Assembly (NCBI GenBank): GCA_002327415.1
Contig: DCVU01000146.1
Coordinates: 1 to 12,215, forward strand
DNA length: 12,215 nt
From: Smithella sp. UBA2180
Lineage (GTDB): Bacteria > Desulfobacterota > Syntrophia > Syntrophales > Smithellaceae
Direction: 5' to 3'
Shown one piece after another: positions 5,107-11,777 of the stretch. The position numbers were made by a program, and so were the translations under genes. Each line of letters starts with the position of its first letter. Positions within the stretch are counted from its first letter, which is position 1. The notes beneath the pieces were generated by a model. That model saw only the letters and a list, made by a program, of their open reading frames with translations. It was not told the origin of the DNA and ran no database searches.

Positions 5107-6945
5107 ATGGTTACATCACTGGAACTTTTATCACCGGCAGGCAACGCCGATATAGGAATCGCCGCCATCGATCACGGCGCGGATGCCGTATATATCGGCG
5201 CTCCAAAATTTTCCGCCAGGGCCGACGCGGGAGTGAGCGTCGCCGACATTGCCCGCCTGATCCGGCACGCGCACCTTTATTACGCCAAAGTCTATGTGGC
5301 GCTCAATACCATCCTGACTGACCGGGAAATTGCCGAGTCTCTCGATATCATCCGGGAGGTCTATCAGTTGGGCGCCGATGGTCTGATTATCCAGGATGTG
5401 GGTTTGCTGGAGCTGGATCTCCCTCCGATTTCCCTCATCGCCAGCACCCAGATGCACAACAACACTGCGGAAAAGGTCCGGTTCCTCGAGGCCGTGGGCT
5501 TCCAGCGAGTGATCCTCGCCAGAGAGCTAACTCTTGACGAAATTGCCGATATTCGCCGGAATATCAGAAAAATAGAGCTGGAATTTTTTGTGCACGGGGC
5601 ATTGTGCGTTTCCTACAGCGGGCAATGTTACATGAGTCAGGCCGTGGCGGGCCGGAGCGGCAATCGCGGCGTCTGCGCCCAGCCCTGTCGCTCCCACTAC
5701 ACATTGATTGACGGCGACGAAAACGTTATCCAAAAAAACAAATATCTGCTCTCCCTTAAAGATCTGAATCTGATGAACAGGATACCGGACCTGATCGCGG
5801 CCGGGGTTACCTCCTTTAAAATCGAGGGAAGATACAAGGGGATTGAGTATGTAAAAAATGTAACGGCCGCTTACCGGCAGGCCATCGACCTATTCATCAG
5901 CGGACATGCCGATTACCGCAAGTGCAGTTCCGGTGTGAGCGCCCTCACCTTTTTGCCGGACCCGGACAGAACTTTCAACCGCGGCTATACCCAATACTTC
6001 ATTGCAGGCCAAGGCGAAAAGGTTGCCTCCATTTACACGCCCAAAGCCATCGGGCAGTATCTGGGCGAAATCAACAACATGGGTAAGGATTATTTTCGGA
6101 TAGCCCGCCATGATCTGCAAAATGGGGACGGGCTTTGCTTTTTCACCGGGAAAAACGATCTGGCCGGATTTCGTGTGGACCGGATAGACAAGGATAAAAT
6201 CTACCCCAACAGCATGAATGGTCTGGAAACAGGCACCCGCCTCTATCGCAACCATGACATGGCTTTCACCAAAATTCTGAATAAATCATCAGGTGTTCGC
6301 CGCATCGCCGTGGAAATGAATTTTGTGCAGGAGGATAAGTTAATCCGCCTCGCGGTGCGGGACGAGGACGGCAATGAGGCCGAGACGGTAAAGGATGTTT
6401 TGTTTGAACCTCCCCGTGATCCTGCCCGGGCCAGGGAGCAGATTGAGAAACACCTTTCCAGTACCGGCAACACTCCATACAAGACGGCAGGGTTGACGAT
6501 TCAGCCCGAAGAGCCGGGCTTTCTTCCCGTAAGCCTGCTGAATGGCATCCGGCGGGATGTTTTGGAGGCGCTCACCGAAGTCAGGCGAGAAGCATACCCC
6601 CGCCGGAACATAACGTTTACGCCCAATGACGCTCCATACCCGGAAAAAAATCTCGACTTCCACGCCAATGTTTTCAACGCCCTTGCAAGGCGTTTCTATG
6701 AACGCCATGGTGCAACCGTCACGGAGCCGGCCTTTGAAGTCCTTTCCGACACAACCGGGAAAACGGTCATGACCACCCGCTACTGCATCCGGCATCAATT
6801 GGATTTATGCCCTAAATTGCAAAATCCGGATCACCCCGTCAAAGAGCCTCTCCGGCTCATGGATAATCATCATACATATCGCCTCGAATTTGACTGCCGG
6901 GAGTGCAGAATGTTTTTGATCCTGGAGGGTAAATCACGGGTATGA
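5107..6945 (+). CDS. U32-family protein (RlhA/TrhP-type, probable RNA-hydroxylation Fe-S protein)
   Basis: This is a 612-residue protein. The N-terminal U32 barrel begins LELLSPAGN and contains DAVYIGAPKFSAR. The U32 signature EFFVHGALCVSYSGQCYMSQ spans 159-178. Cysteines 167, 174, 190 and 194 probably hold an Fe-S cluster, as in the family. LSLKDLNL (215-222) and SFKIEGRYKGIEYV (236-249) are further family landmarks. The last 60 residues carry a second set: C560, C568 and the pair C597/C600. The family is named after peptidases, but characterised bacterial members RlhA and TrhP hydroxylate rRNA or tRNA, and UbiU/UbiV act in ubiquinone synthesis. Length and domain layout favour the RlhA/TrhP side; the exact target is not deducible. 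AGGAG at 5097-5101 lies 5 nt from the ATG. Confidence 0.88.
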   Translation: MVTSLELLSPAGNADIGIAAIDHGADAVYIGAPKFSARADAGVSVADIARLIRHAHLYYAKVYVALNTILTDREIAESLDIIREVYQLGADGLIIQDVGLLELDLPPISLIASTQMHNNTAEKVRFLEAVGFQRVILARELTLDEIADIRRNIRKIELEFFVHGALCVSYSGQCYMSQAVAGRSGNRGVCAQPCRSHYTLIDGDENVIQKNKYLLSLKDLNLMNRIPDLIAAGVTSFKIEGRYKGIEYVKNVTAAYRQAIDLFISGHADYRKCSSGVSALTFLPDPDRTFNRGYTQYFIAGQGEKVASIYTPKAIGQYLGEINNMGKDYFRIARHDLQNGDGLCFFTGKNDLAGFRVDRIDKDKIYPNSMNGLETGTRLYRNHDMAFTKILNKSSGVRRIAVEMNFVQEDKLIRLAVRDEDGNEAETVKDVLFEPPRDPARAREQIEKHLSSTGNTPYKTAGLTIQPEEPGFLPVSLLNGIRRDVLEALTEVRREAYPRRNITFTPNDAPYPEKNLDFHANVFNALARRFYERHGATVTEPAFEVLSDTTGKTVMTTRYCIRHQLDLCPKLQNPDHPVKEPLRLMDNHHTYRLEFDCRECRMFLILEGKSRV

Positions 6946-6948
6946 ACC

Positions 6949-6964
6949 CCAAAGCAAGCTTTGG
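6949..6964. terminator. Short perfect hairpin just after the U32 stop codon
   Basis: CCAAAGC (6949-6955), AA, and GCTTTGG (6958-6964) form a perfect 7-bp inverted repeat only 4 nt after the stop. No T-run follows, so it is a weak terminator candidate or a 3'-end stabilising structure. Confidence 0.35.
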
Positions 6965-7096
6965 AAACAGGTTCCGCAGCAAGATAAAATTAGATTGCCA
7001 TACTCTAGTAAGGGCACTTCGCGGCGCACAAGGCGCTACCCGCAATGACACCATTGTGGTGATTCAGTGTGCAGAACATGACTAAATGGGGTTTAT

Positions 7097-7125
7097 GCCG
7101 GGGTTCCATAATTTAAAGCCCCCGC
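7097..7125. terminator. GC-rich hairpin directly after the radical SAM stop, between convergent genes
   Basis: Bases 7097-7103 (gccgggg) pair with 7119-7125 (cccccgc) with one C/C mismatch, extended by a T/G wobble and a T-A pair. It lies immediately 3' of the radical SAM stop codon (7126-7128, minus strand). Neither strand has a U-run after the stem, so it is at best a partial bidirectional terminator for the two convergent genes. Confidence 0.35.
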
Positions 7126-8982
7126 TTACATAGTATGGATCATCTGTTCTTTAACTGCAACTTCAAGAAATTCATAAATCTTCTTGCGAGATTTTATATT
7201 TTCCTTTTCGCAGACCTGCCGAAGTGTTTCGATACCTGTAAATGAGCGAAGCAGTCTGCTTAAAGTGAGATCTATTATCAGTGTTTTAACAGCGCCCCCG
7301 CAATTATAAACAACCAGGTATGTTTTCTGTCTTTGATAGTTATCAAGGAACTCTTCAAATGTAAGTTCGCCGACTGTCATGAGTTCATCAAAATCATATT
7401 TTAAGGAAAGAGAAATAGTTCCGGGTGATAAACAGAACACGGTTTCATCATTAAATTTGCCGTTCTCTTCCGTAACCTGCGGTCCGGCATAAAGCGAACA
7501 GTTCAGCGCACCGTGAATTGCTATTATATCCTCCATTACAGGGAAGAGATTTTTTTTGTTATACCTGATGAACTGTTCCTTTACAAAAGAGGATTGCATG
7601 ACGGTAATCTCCTCTTTTATGAGCTTCAGCGGTTGTTCGCATGATGACAAATGCACAGCGAAATCTGAAAGAAAGCCGACCGGATCAATGCCGATGGTCT
7701 CCAGTGCCATAAACATCCAGCCCGTAGCGCCCCCGCGGTTGTAAAATATTTCACAGGCATTTTTCAGAGATTCGGCTTGAGCCATTTCCGCTTCTGAAAA
7801 ACCAGGTGAGGAGATCAGGGTGTACGGAGCATCTTTCAAACAATTCAGCGAAAAGGATTCCGCCTGATCATAAAGTGCAGTTCCCGGTATAACAGCCAGT
7901 GGAAAGATATCGAGATGGTTCGGCTGTAGACCCAGAGCATAATTCAGGCTCTCTTTGAAGCCATCGGGTGTATCGCCCGGTAGCCCGTAGATCAGGTCCA
8001 GCCCGAAGATAGCGCCGGCCTGGTTCAGCAGTGATATCTTTTTTGCGAATTTAACCGGATTGATTGTTCTGTTTACATTGGCGAGTACCTCGGGATGAAT
8101 ACTCTGAAGCCCAACCTGGAGGCTGCAGTGAAGCCCGGCAAATAGCCCGACGAGTTCTCTGTCGATAAACTCTGTTCTTATTTCAAAGGTATAATGAATC
8201 AGCGGAGCCGCTTTAATAATCATGCGCAGAATTTTTTTTGCACGCTTCAGGTCACAGTTAAAAGTCGGATCCAGCACAAAGATCTGGTTTACTTTTTTTT
8301 CTTCGAAGAGTTCCAGTTCTTTCCGGATGCGTTCCAAAGAGATTTGCCTTACGCCTGCTACCCCCCGTGATTCGAAACAGAAACCGCATTTAAAAGGACA
8401 GCCGCGGGAGAGTTCCCACCACAGGCGGGAATAACGACAGGGATCCATTGTTCCGGAAAGATATGGCGAGGGCAGGACATTAAGATCCATAACGGGCTGC
8501 TGGTCTTTTCCCGGATTAATCTTTGCACCTTTCAAGAAGACCCCGGGGATGTTCTCAAGTGTCTCACCATAGAGCAGTCTGTTCATGACTTCCGTCAGGA
8601 CGATCTCACCTTCACCTTTAATGACAAAGTCCAGGGGCGCGCTATCCAGCAGTATTAAAGGAAGTGCTGTTGCCTCTGCGCCGCCGGCGAAGAGTTTTAT
8701 ATCCGGGAATTTCTCTTTGATGAGTCGGCAGGTTTCACATACAATGTGCCTGTTCCACAGGTATGTGGAGAAACCGACCATGTCCGGAATGTTTCTGCAG
8801 ATGGCCTCTGCTATAAAATCCGCAGAGTCATCGATAGTGTAATCATGAAATGATACATCAAGCTTTTGTTTTATGGATGGAACCGAATCAAGCTGAGCTT
8901 TAAGGGATGCAGCAGCCAGAGGAACATCCCGGGGTGAATCCTCAATGTGTATGGATACAAGTTTAAGTGTTACTTTTTTCAA
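7126..8982 (-). CDS. B12-binding radical SAM protein with DUF4080-like C-terminus
   Basis: This is a 618-residue protein. Residues about 5-150 are a cobalamin-binding-type domain: IHIEDSPRDVPLAAA at the start, then VGFSTYLWN, LFAGGAEAT and VIKGEGE. No DxHxxG motif is seen, as in many radical SAM members. The radical SAM core carries CPFKCGFC (C195, C199, C202) for the 4Fe-4S cluster, followed by LQVGLQS and DLIYGLPGDT. The C-terminal 200 residues resemble DUF4080, found on such proteins. The last 60 or so residues (LSRLLRSFTGIETLRQVCE onward) look like a small winged-helix or PqqD-like fold. The substrate is unknown, and methyl transfer or radical rearrangement is typical of the class. The start is TTG at 8982-8980: an in-frame TGA lies two codons upstream and GGAG lies about 8 nt before it. 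Confidence 0.85.
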   Translation of the reverse strand: MKKVTLKLVSIHIEDSPRDVPLAAASLKAQLDSVPSIKQKLDVSFHDYTIDDSADFIAEAICRNIPDMVGFSTYLWNRHIVCETCRLIKEKFPDIKLFAGGAEATALPLILLDSAPLDFVIKGEGEIVLTEVMNRLLYGETLENIPGVFLKGAKINPGKDQQPVMDLNVLPSPYLSGTMDPCRYSRLWWELSRGCPFKCGFCFESRGVAGVRQISLERIRKELELFEEKKVNQIFVLDPTFNCDLKRAKKILRMIIKAAPLIHYTFEIRTEFIDRELVGLFAGLHCSLQVGLQSIHPEVLANVNRTINPVKFAKKISLLNQAGAIFGLDLIYGLPGDTPDGFKESLNYALGLQPNHLDIFPLAVIPGTALYDQAESFSLNCLKDAPYTLISSPGFSEAEMAQAESLKNACEIFYNRGGATGWMFMALETIGIDPVGFLSDFAVHLSSCEQPLKLIKEEITVMQSSFVKEQFIRYNKKNLFPVMEDIIAIHGALNCSLYAGPQVTEENGKFNDETVFCLSPGTISLSLKYDFDELMTVGELTFEEFLDNYQRQKTYLVVYNCGGAVKTLIIDLTLSRLLRSFTGIETLRQVCEKENIKSRKKIYEFLEVAVKEQMIHTM

Positions 8983-9045
8983 AAATCAGTCTCCGACATA
9001 TCAAATAAGCTCATAACCCTTGCTTTCGCAGGATAATGTGTCATT

Positions 9046-9114
9046 AATCCCGCTCCGCTGCGCTGCGGGGATAGTTCGCCTTACGCTTCAAACTTCATCC
9101 CGCCTATCGGGATT
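9046..9114. repeat. 69-bp palindromic element between the radical SAM and dus genes
   Basis: AATCCCG at 9046-9052 and its complement CGGGATT at 9108-9114 bound a unit with two internal hairpins. The left one is CCCGC (9049-9053) with GCGGG (9065-9069). The right one is ATCCCG (9097-9102) with CGGGAT (9108-9113) around a CCTAT loop. The arms can form two small stems or one long-range stem. It fills most of the gap between the genes and looks like a REP- or MITE-type dispersed element; copies elsewhere cannot be checked here. Confidence 0.4.
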
Positions 9115-9119
9115 CGTTT

Positions 9120-10058
9120 TCAGCTTGGCTCACTAAACACCTTATTTACAATATCAACATAATTATCCCTGTGATGTGTTTTATTTATTTTCTTTCGTAT
9201 TTTTTCTCCGTTTTCAAAAAAGTCTCCCATATAAGTCCAGATTTCTTTCATTTTATTGGTAATATGCGAGGAGCCGGACAAAATTTTCAAATATTCATCG
9301 AATAAATTATCATGGAAAGCCCTCATGATTTTTATTTTTTCATCATAAGGCTTTTCCGTATTGAATTTAATTTTTTCCGCGAGGAATGGGTTTGCGATAA
9401 GGCCCCTGCCGATCATCCACCGATCTACTGATCTAAAGCGTTTGGATAGCATTTCCAGTTTCTCCAGCGAATTTATATCTCCGTTATAGACAACCCTGTG
9501 TTTCGACAGGCTTAGACACTGCTCGAAAATATCGAGGTCAACTTTACCTTCATACATTTGCACAGCAGTCCTCGGATGGATGATCAGTTCTTCGAGCGGA
9601 TATTGATTGAAAATGGGAATGAGCGGCAACACCTCGTCAGGATATTTTAATCCTATCCTGAGCTTTATCGATAGTTTCGGTTTTAAAGCAGGCATGGTTT
9701 TTGTAAGAAATGATTCGATCTTCTCCGGATAACAAAGCATACCCGCTCCCCTACCCTTTTTCACAACCATGGGAAACGGACAGCCGAGGTTCCAGTTTAC
9801 CGTGCCGTATCCAATGTTGTATAACGCATTGGCGAGCTGTGTGAAGTCATCCGGTTGAGAACTCATTATCTGCGGTATCGTGGGAATACCCGTATTTTTA
9901 TCAGGGTAAAATTCGCGCAGAAGGCTATTCTCCGCTTTCATTTTCTTCGATGAGGAGATAAATGGCGCAATAGCCATATCAACTCCCTTAAAATAAACAG
10001 GGAACAGGTTGCGATAAATCCTATCGGTTATTCCCTGGACTGGTGCGAGGTATATCAT
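9120..10058 (-). CDS. dus: tRNA-dihydrouridine synthase family protein
   Basis: This 312-residue flavoenzyme reduces specific uridines in tRNA to dihydrouridine using FMN. It starts MIYLAPVQGITDRIYR, the FMN-binding first strand. NWNLGCPFP at 88-96 contains the catalytic proton donor C93. KLRIGLK (132-138), IIHPRTAVQMYEG (159-171), YNGDI (191-195) and MIGRGLIANPFL (215-226) are the remaining FMN and tRNA contacts of the family. The helical C-terminal domain (about 240-312) is present, so it is full length. The motifs are closest to the DusC/DusA-type enzymes, but the target position is not deducible. The ATG has only a weak, distant AGGA upstream. A perfect TTGACA lies at 10130-10125 on this strand without a good -10 at normal spacing. 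It is probably expressed as a single gene. Confidence 0.9.
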   Translation of the reverse strand: MIYLAPVQGITDRIYRNLFPVYFKGVDMAIAPFISSSKKMKAENSLLREFYPDKNTGIPTIPQIMSSQPDDFTQLANALYNIGYGTVNWNLGCPFPMVVKKGRGAGMLCYPEKIESFLTKTMPALKPKLSIKLRIGLKYPDEVLPLIPIFNQYPLEELIIHPRTAVQMYEGKVDLDIFEQCLSLSKHRVVYNGDINSLEKLEMLSKRFRSVDRWMIGRGLIANPFLAEKIKFNTEKPYDEKIKIMRAFHDNLFDEYLKILSGSSHITNKMKEIWTYMGDFFENGEKIRKKINKTHHRDNYVDIVNKVFSEPS

Positions 10059-10260
10059 GGGTAGTCTCTAAATCCTTTTTTGGCGGGCACAAATTTAATT
10101 AACATTTTCTGATTGCATAAGGTTTGTCAAGAGCTAAAGTTGATATTCCGGGGACACCATGGGATCATCTACGACTGTTATGACGACCGACCTCAGTATG
10201 GTTCCACTTAGCTTTGCTTTCGGAGTTGGAGTTTCACAAAATTTGAAATATTGTGTGAAT

Positions 10261-10301
10261 AAAAAAAGCACCCCGGTATGATTTATCATACACGGAGTGC
10301 T
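10261..10301 (-). terminator. Intrinsic terminator of the cold-shock gene
   Basis: On the minus strand AGCACTCCG pairs with the matching CGGGGTGCT (9 pairs, one G-T). After one bulged T, seven more pairs follow (GTATGAT with ATCATAC), with the innermost opening to form the loop. Six further T's (10266-10261) follow the stem. It begins 24 nt after the csp stop codon and is a textbook Rho-independent terminator. Confidence 0.9.
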
Positions 10302-10325
10302 CATTGTTTAGTTTCACGAACAGAA

Positions 10326-10526
10326 CTAGATGGCTCTAACGTTCGTTGCTTCCTGGCCTTTTTTGCCCTGAGCAACATCAAAACTTACGCGCTGGCCTTC
10401 ATTTAACGTCTTGAAACCGTCGCCCTGAATCGAACTGAAATGTACAAATACATCGCCGCCCTCTTCATTTTCAATAAAGCCGAAACCTTTGCTTTCGTTG
10501 AACCACTTTACTTTACCTTCTGACAT
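10326..10526 (-). CDS. csp: Cold-shock protein (CspA family)
   Basis: This 66-residue single cold-shock domain is a small cytoplasmic RNA/ssDNA-binding beta barrel that acts as an RNA chaperone. RNP1 is KGFGFIEN (13-20) and RNP2 is VFVHF (26-30), both intact. W8 and the aromatic residues F15, F17, F28 and F30 form the nucleic-acid face. The start is the ATG at 10526-10524, giving MSEGKVKWF, because AAGGAGG lies 9 nt upstream. A longer frame from 10571 would read through that ribosome binding site and is not credible. It is preceded by an unusual structured leader and followed by a strong terminator, so it is monocistronic. Length and sequence are typical of the family; which csp paralogue it is and whether it is cold-inducible cannot be told from sequence. 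Confidence 0.95.
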   Translation of the reverse strand: MSEGKVKWFNESKGFGFIENEEGGDVFVHFSSIQGDGFKTLNEGQRVSFDVAQGKKGQEATNVRAI

Positions 10527-10583
10527 AATGCTAATCCTCCTTTCATAAATTTTAAAAAGTCGAATCAGCACGATGATAGAACT

Positions 10584-10618
10584 AAAAAAGCCACCAAGAC
10601 TCTAAAGTACTGGCGGCT
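10584..10618 (-). terminator. Terminator-like hairpin inside the csp 5' leader (possible attenuator)
   Basis: On the minus strand AGCCGCCA (10618-10611) pairs with TGGTGGCT (10596-10589) over 8 bp including one G-T pair. An ACT/AGT mini-stem lies in the loop. Five more T's (10588-10584) continue the U-run. It has the form of an intrinsic terminator but lies about 60 nt upstream of the csp start codon and downstream of the best promoter, so it could stop transcription before csp or end a small RNA. Confidence 0.65.
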
Positions 10619-10688
10619 AACCTATGTGCTTCAAAATGTCTAAATTCAACTCTTTCCTTCGCATCTTTATTTCTAAATATCCGAAGTT
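10584..10688 (-). ncRNA. Structured csp leader RNA or stand-alone small RNA (candidate)
   Basis: From a predicted start near 10688 to the U-run at 10584 the transcript would be about 105 nt. Its 5' end is a hairpin at 10686-10657: 13-nt arms CTTCGGATATTTA and TAAAGATGCGAAG pair at 11 of 13 positions and are capped by a GAAA tetraloop. A mostly single-stranded stretch follows, then the terminator-like hairpin. Read-through would continue to csp, giving a leader of about 160 nt, a length similar to known cold-shock leaders. Whether it is a cis-acting thermosensor/attenuator or an independent sRNA is inference. Confidence 0.45.
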
Positions 10689-10690
10689 AA

Positions 10691-10894
10691 CTTTATACTA
10701 CGGCAATAGAGGAAAATAGTCAAGCTTTATTTGCTAAGATAGCGGTTTTCAAGAAAAATATTGATGAGACACATCCGGCTTCCTCATATAAAGCAGGACG
10801 TTACAGTGTTTATGCTTTTGAAGAATATATTTCATATTTCAAGGCAAAGAATTTTTTATCAAAGCATCGGGGAAATGTTATTGGGGGGAATTGA
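10691..10894 (+). pseudogene. Start-less open frame opposite the csp promoter, possible gene remnant
   Basis: After a TAA at 10688-10690, 67 codons stay open to a TGA at 10892-10894. The frame has no ATG, GTG or TTG. The translated residues look protein-like: FKKNIDETHPASSYKAGRYS, then an aromatic-rich helical stretch (VYAFEEYISYFKAKNF) and a basic tail. It overlaps the 3' end of the convergent hydrolase by 17 bases. It may be the C-terminal remnant of a lost gene. Chance is also possible in AT-rich DNA, and no family is recognised. Confidence 0.25.
10695..10723 (-). promoter_or_regulatory. Candidate promoter for the csp leader
   Basis: On the minus strand TTGACT (10723-10718) is followed by 17 nt and TAGTAT (10700-10695). 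The -35 matches five of six consensus bases and the -10 four of six. An overlapping TATAAA (10697-10692) would give a 20-nt spacer. The predicted start near 10688 falls right at the base of the GAAA-capped hairpin. Confidence 0.5.
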
Positions 10895-11774
10895 TCAGAC
10901 TGCAAGATGTCAGGAATGATTCAACTTCTTTAAAAATATCGCTTGCGATTTTGCCGCGAATAATTCCATGCATATTATAATCAATCCAGGCGAAATGTTT
11001 TTTATCCGTACCCAGAAGTTTAAATATTGCGGGACCGCTTTGCGGCGCTACTTTTGGATCATTTTTTGCTTGGATTACCAGCGCCGGGATATCAATATCA
11101 GAAAGCGATTTGCGGACTTTTTTCATCAGTTTTTTTACCTGAACAAAGGCGCTGACGGGACAGAGAAGATAGTTTATATGGGGATTATCCGCATCGTTTT
11201 TCATAAACTCTTTTGCGAGATTACCCATACCCCAATAATTGCAATAACGATTGAACGCGTTCAGAGTTTCAGCAAATCTGGATGAAAATTTTTTAAATTT
11301 AAGAGGTGCGCTGACAGCAATCACAGCCTCAAAATCATGGGGTCTCAGGATAACCGATTGCAGAGCAAGACCCGCTCCGGTGGAAAAACCGGCGATCAGA
11401 ATTTTTTTGCAGCATGTTTGCAGAACAGCATGACCGCGATTAACCGAATCCAGCCAGTCTTGATAGTTGCGGACAGAGAGATCTTGGGAGGATGTTCCGT
11501 GACCGGAAAGCCTTGGAGCATAAACGGTCAGACCCTTTGCGTGCAGAAATTCACCCCATTCCCGGACTTCTTCCGGTGCAGCCATCAGTCCGTGAATGAG
11601 AAGAACGCCGGTATCGGATTCAGGTGAATACAGAAAAAACGGCATTCCTATATTTTGAGGTTTGCTTTCCCCCGCGCAATAGTTCTTTTCATACTCTTTG
11701 ATAAATAATGCCGACTCGGCTTTCAGAAGAATATCCGTCCTATTGTCACTTTTTGCGAGTTCACCTTTATGCAT
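10878..11774 (-). CDS. Alpha/beta-hydrolase, carboxylesterase/lysophospholipase-like
   Basis: This 298-residue serine hydrolase has the nucleophile elbow GFSTG at 129-133 (S131) and the oxyanion loop LLIHGLMAAPEEVREW (58-73). YAPRLSGHG spans 85-93, the acid candidate is D239 in AKNDPKV, and the catalytic H269 is in NMHGI. The layout matches monoacylglycerol lipases and carboxylesterases that cleave acyl esters. No signal peptide is visible, so it is probably cytoplasmic or membrane-associated. The first 40 residues are a polar extension before the core fold. The start follows the stop of the upstream membrane-protein gene by only 3 nt (TAAATAATG) without a clear ribosome binding site, so translation is probably coupled. 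The pairing hints at membrane lipid turnover, but substrate and role are inference. Confidence 0.85.
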   Translation of the reverse strand: MHKGELAKSDNRTDILLKAESALFIKEYEKNYCAGESKPQNIGMPFFLYSPESDTGVLLIHGLMAAPEEVREWGEFLHAKGLTVYAPRLSGHGTSSQDLSVRNYQDWLDSVNRGHAVLQTCCKKILIAGFSTGAGLALQSVILRPHDFEAVIAVSAPLKFKKFSSRFAETLNAFNRYCNYWGMGNLAKEFMKNDADNPHINYLLCPVSAFVQVKKLMKKVRKSLSDIDIPALVIQAKNDPKVAPQSGPAIFKLLGTDKKHFAWIDYNMHGIIRGKIASDIFKEVESFLTSCSLINSPQ

Positions 11775-11777
11775 TAT

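Noticed and set aside
5890..6798. Long open frames on the minus strand inside the U32 gene (up to 152 codons)
   Set aside because: They are antisense to a well-conserved coding sequence, have no recognisable domains or ribosome binding sites, and are explained by its codon bias.
7055..7075. CACCA-TTG-TGGTG hairpin as a terminator
   Set aside because: The stem is only five pairs with no T-run on either strand and is likely chance.
10140..10200. Trace of an insertion sequence or REP-associated transposase flank (attccggggacacc motif)
   Set aside because: The motif resembles sequence seen near such transposases, but there is no transposase frame, inverted ends or second copy here.
10527..10571. 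N-terminal extension of the cold-shock protein from an upstream ATG at 10571
   Set aside because: It would translate through the AAGGAGG ribosome binding site, and the 66-residue form matches the family exactly.
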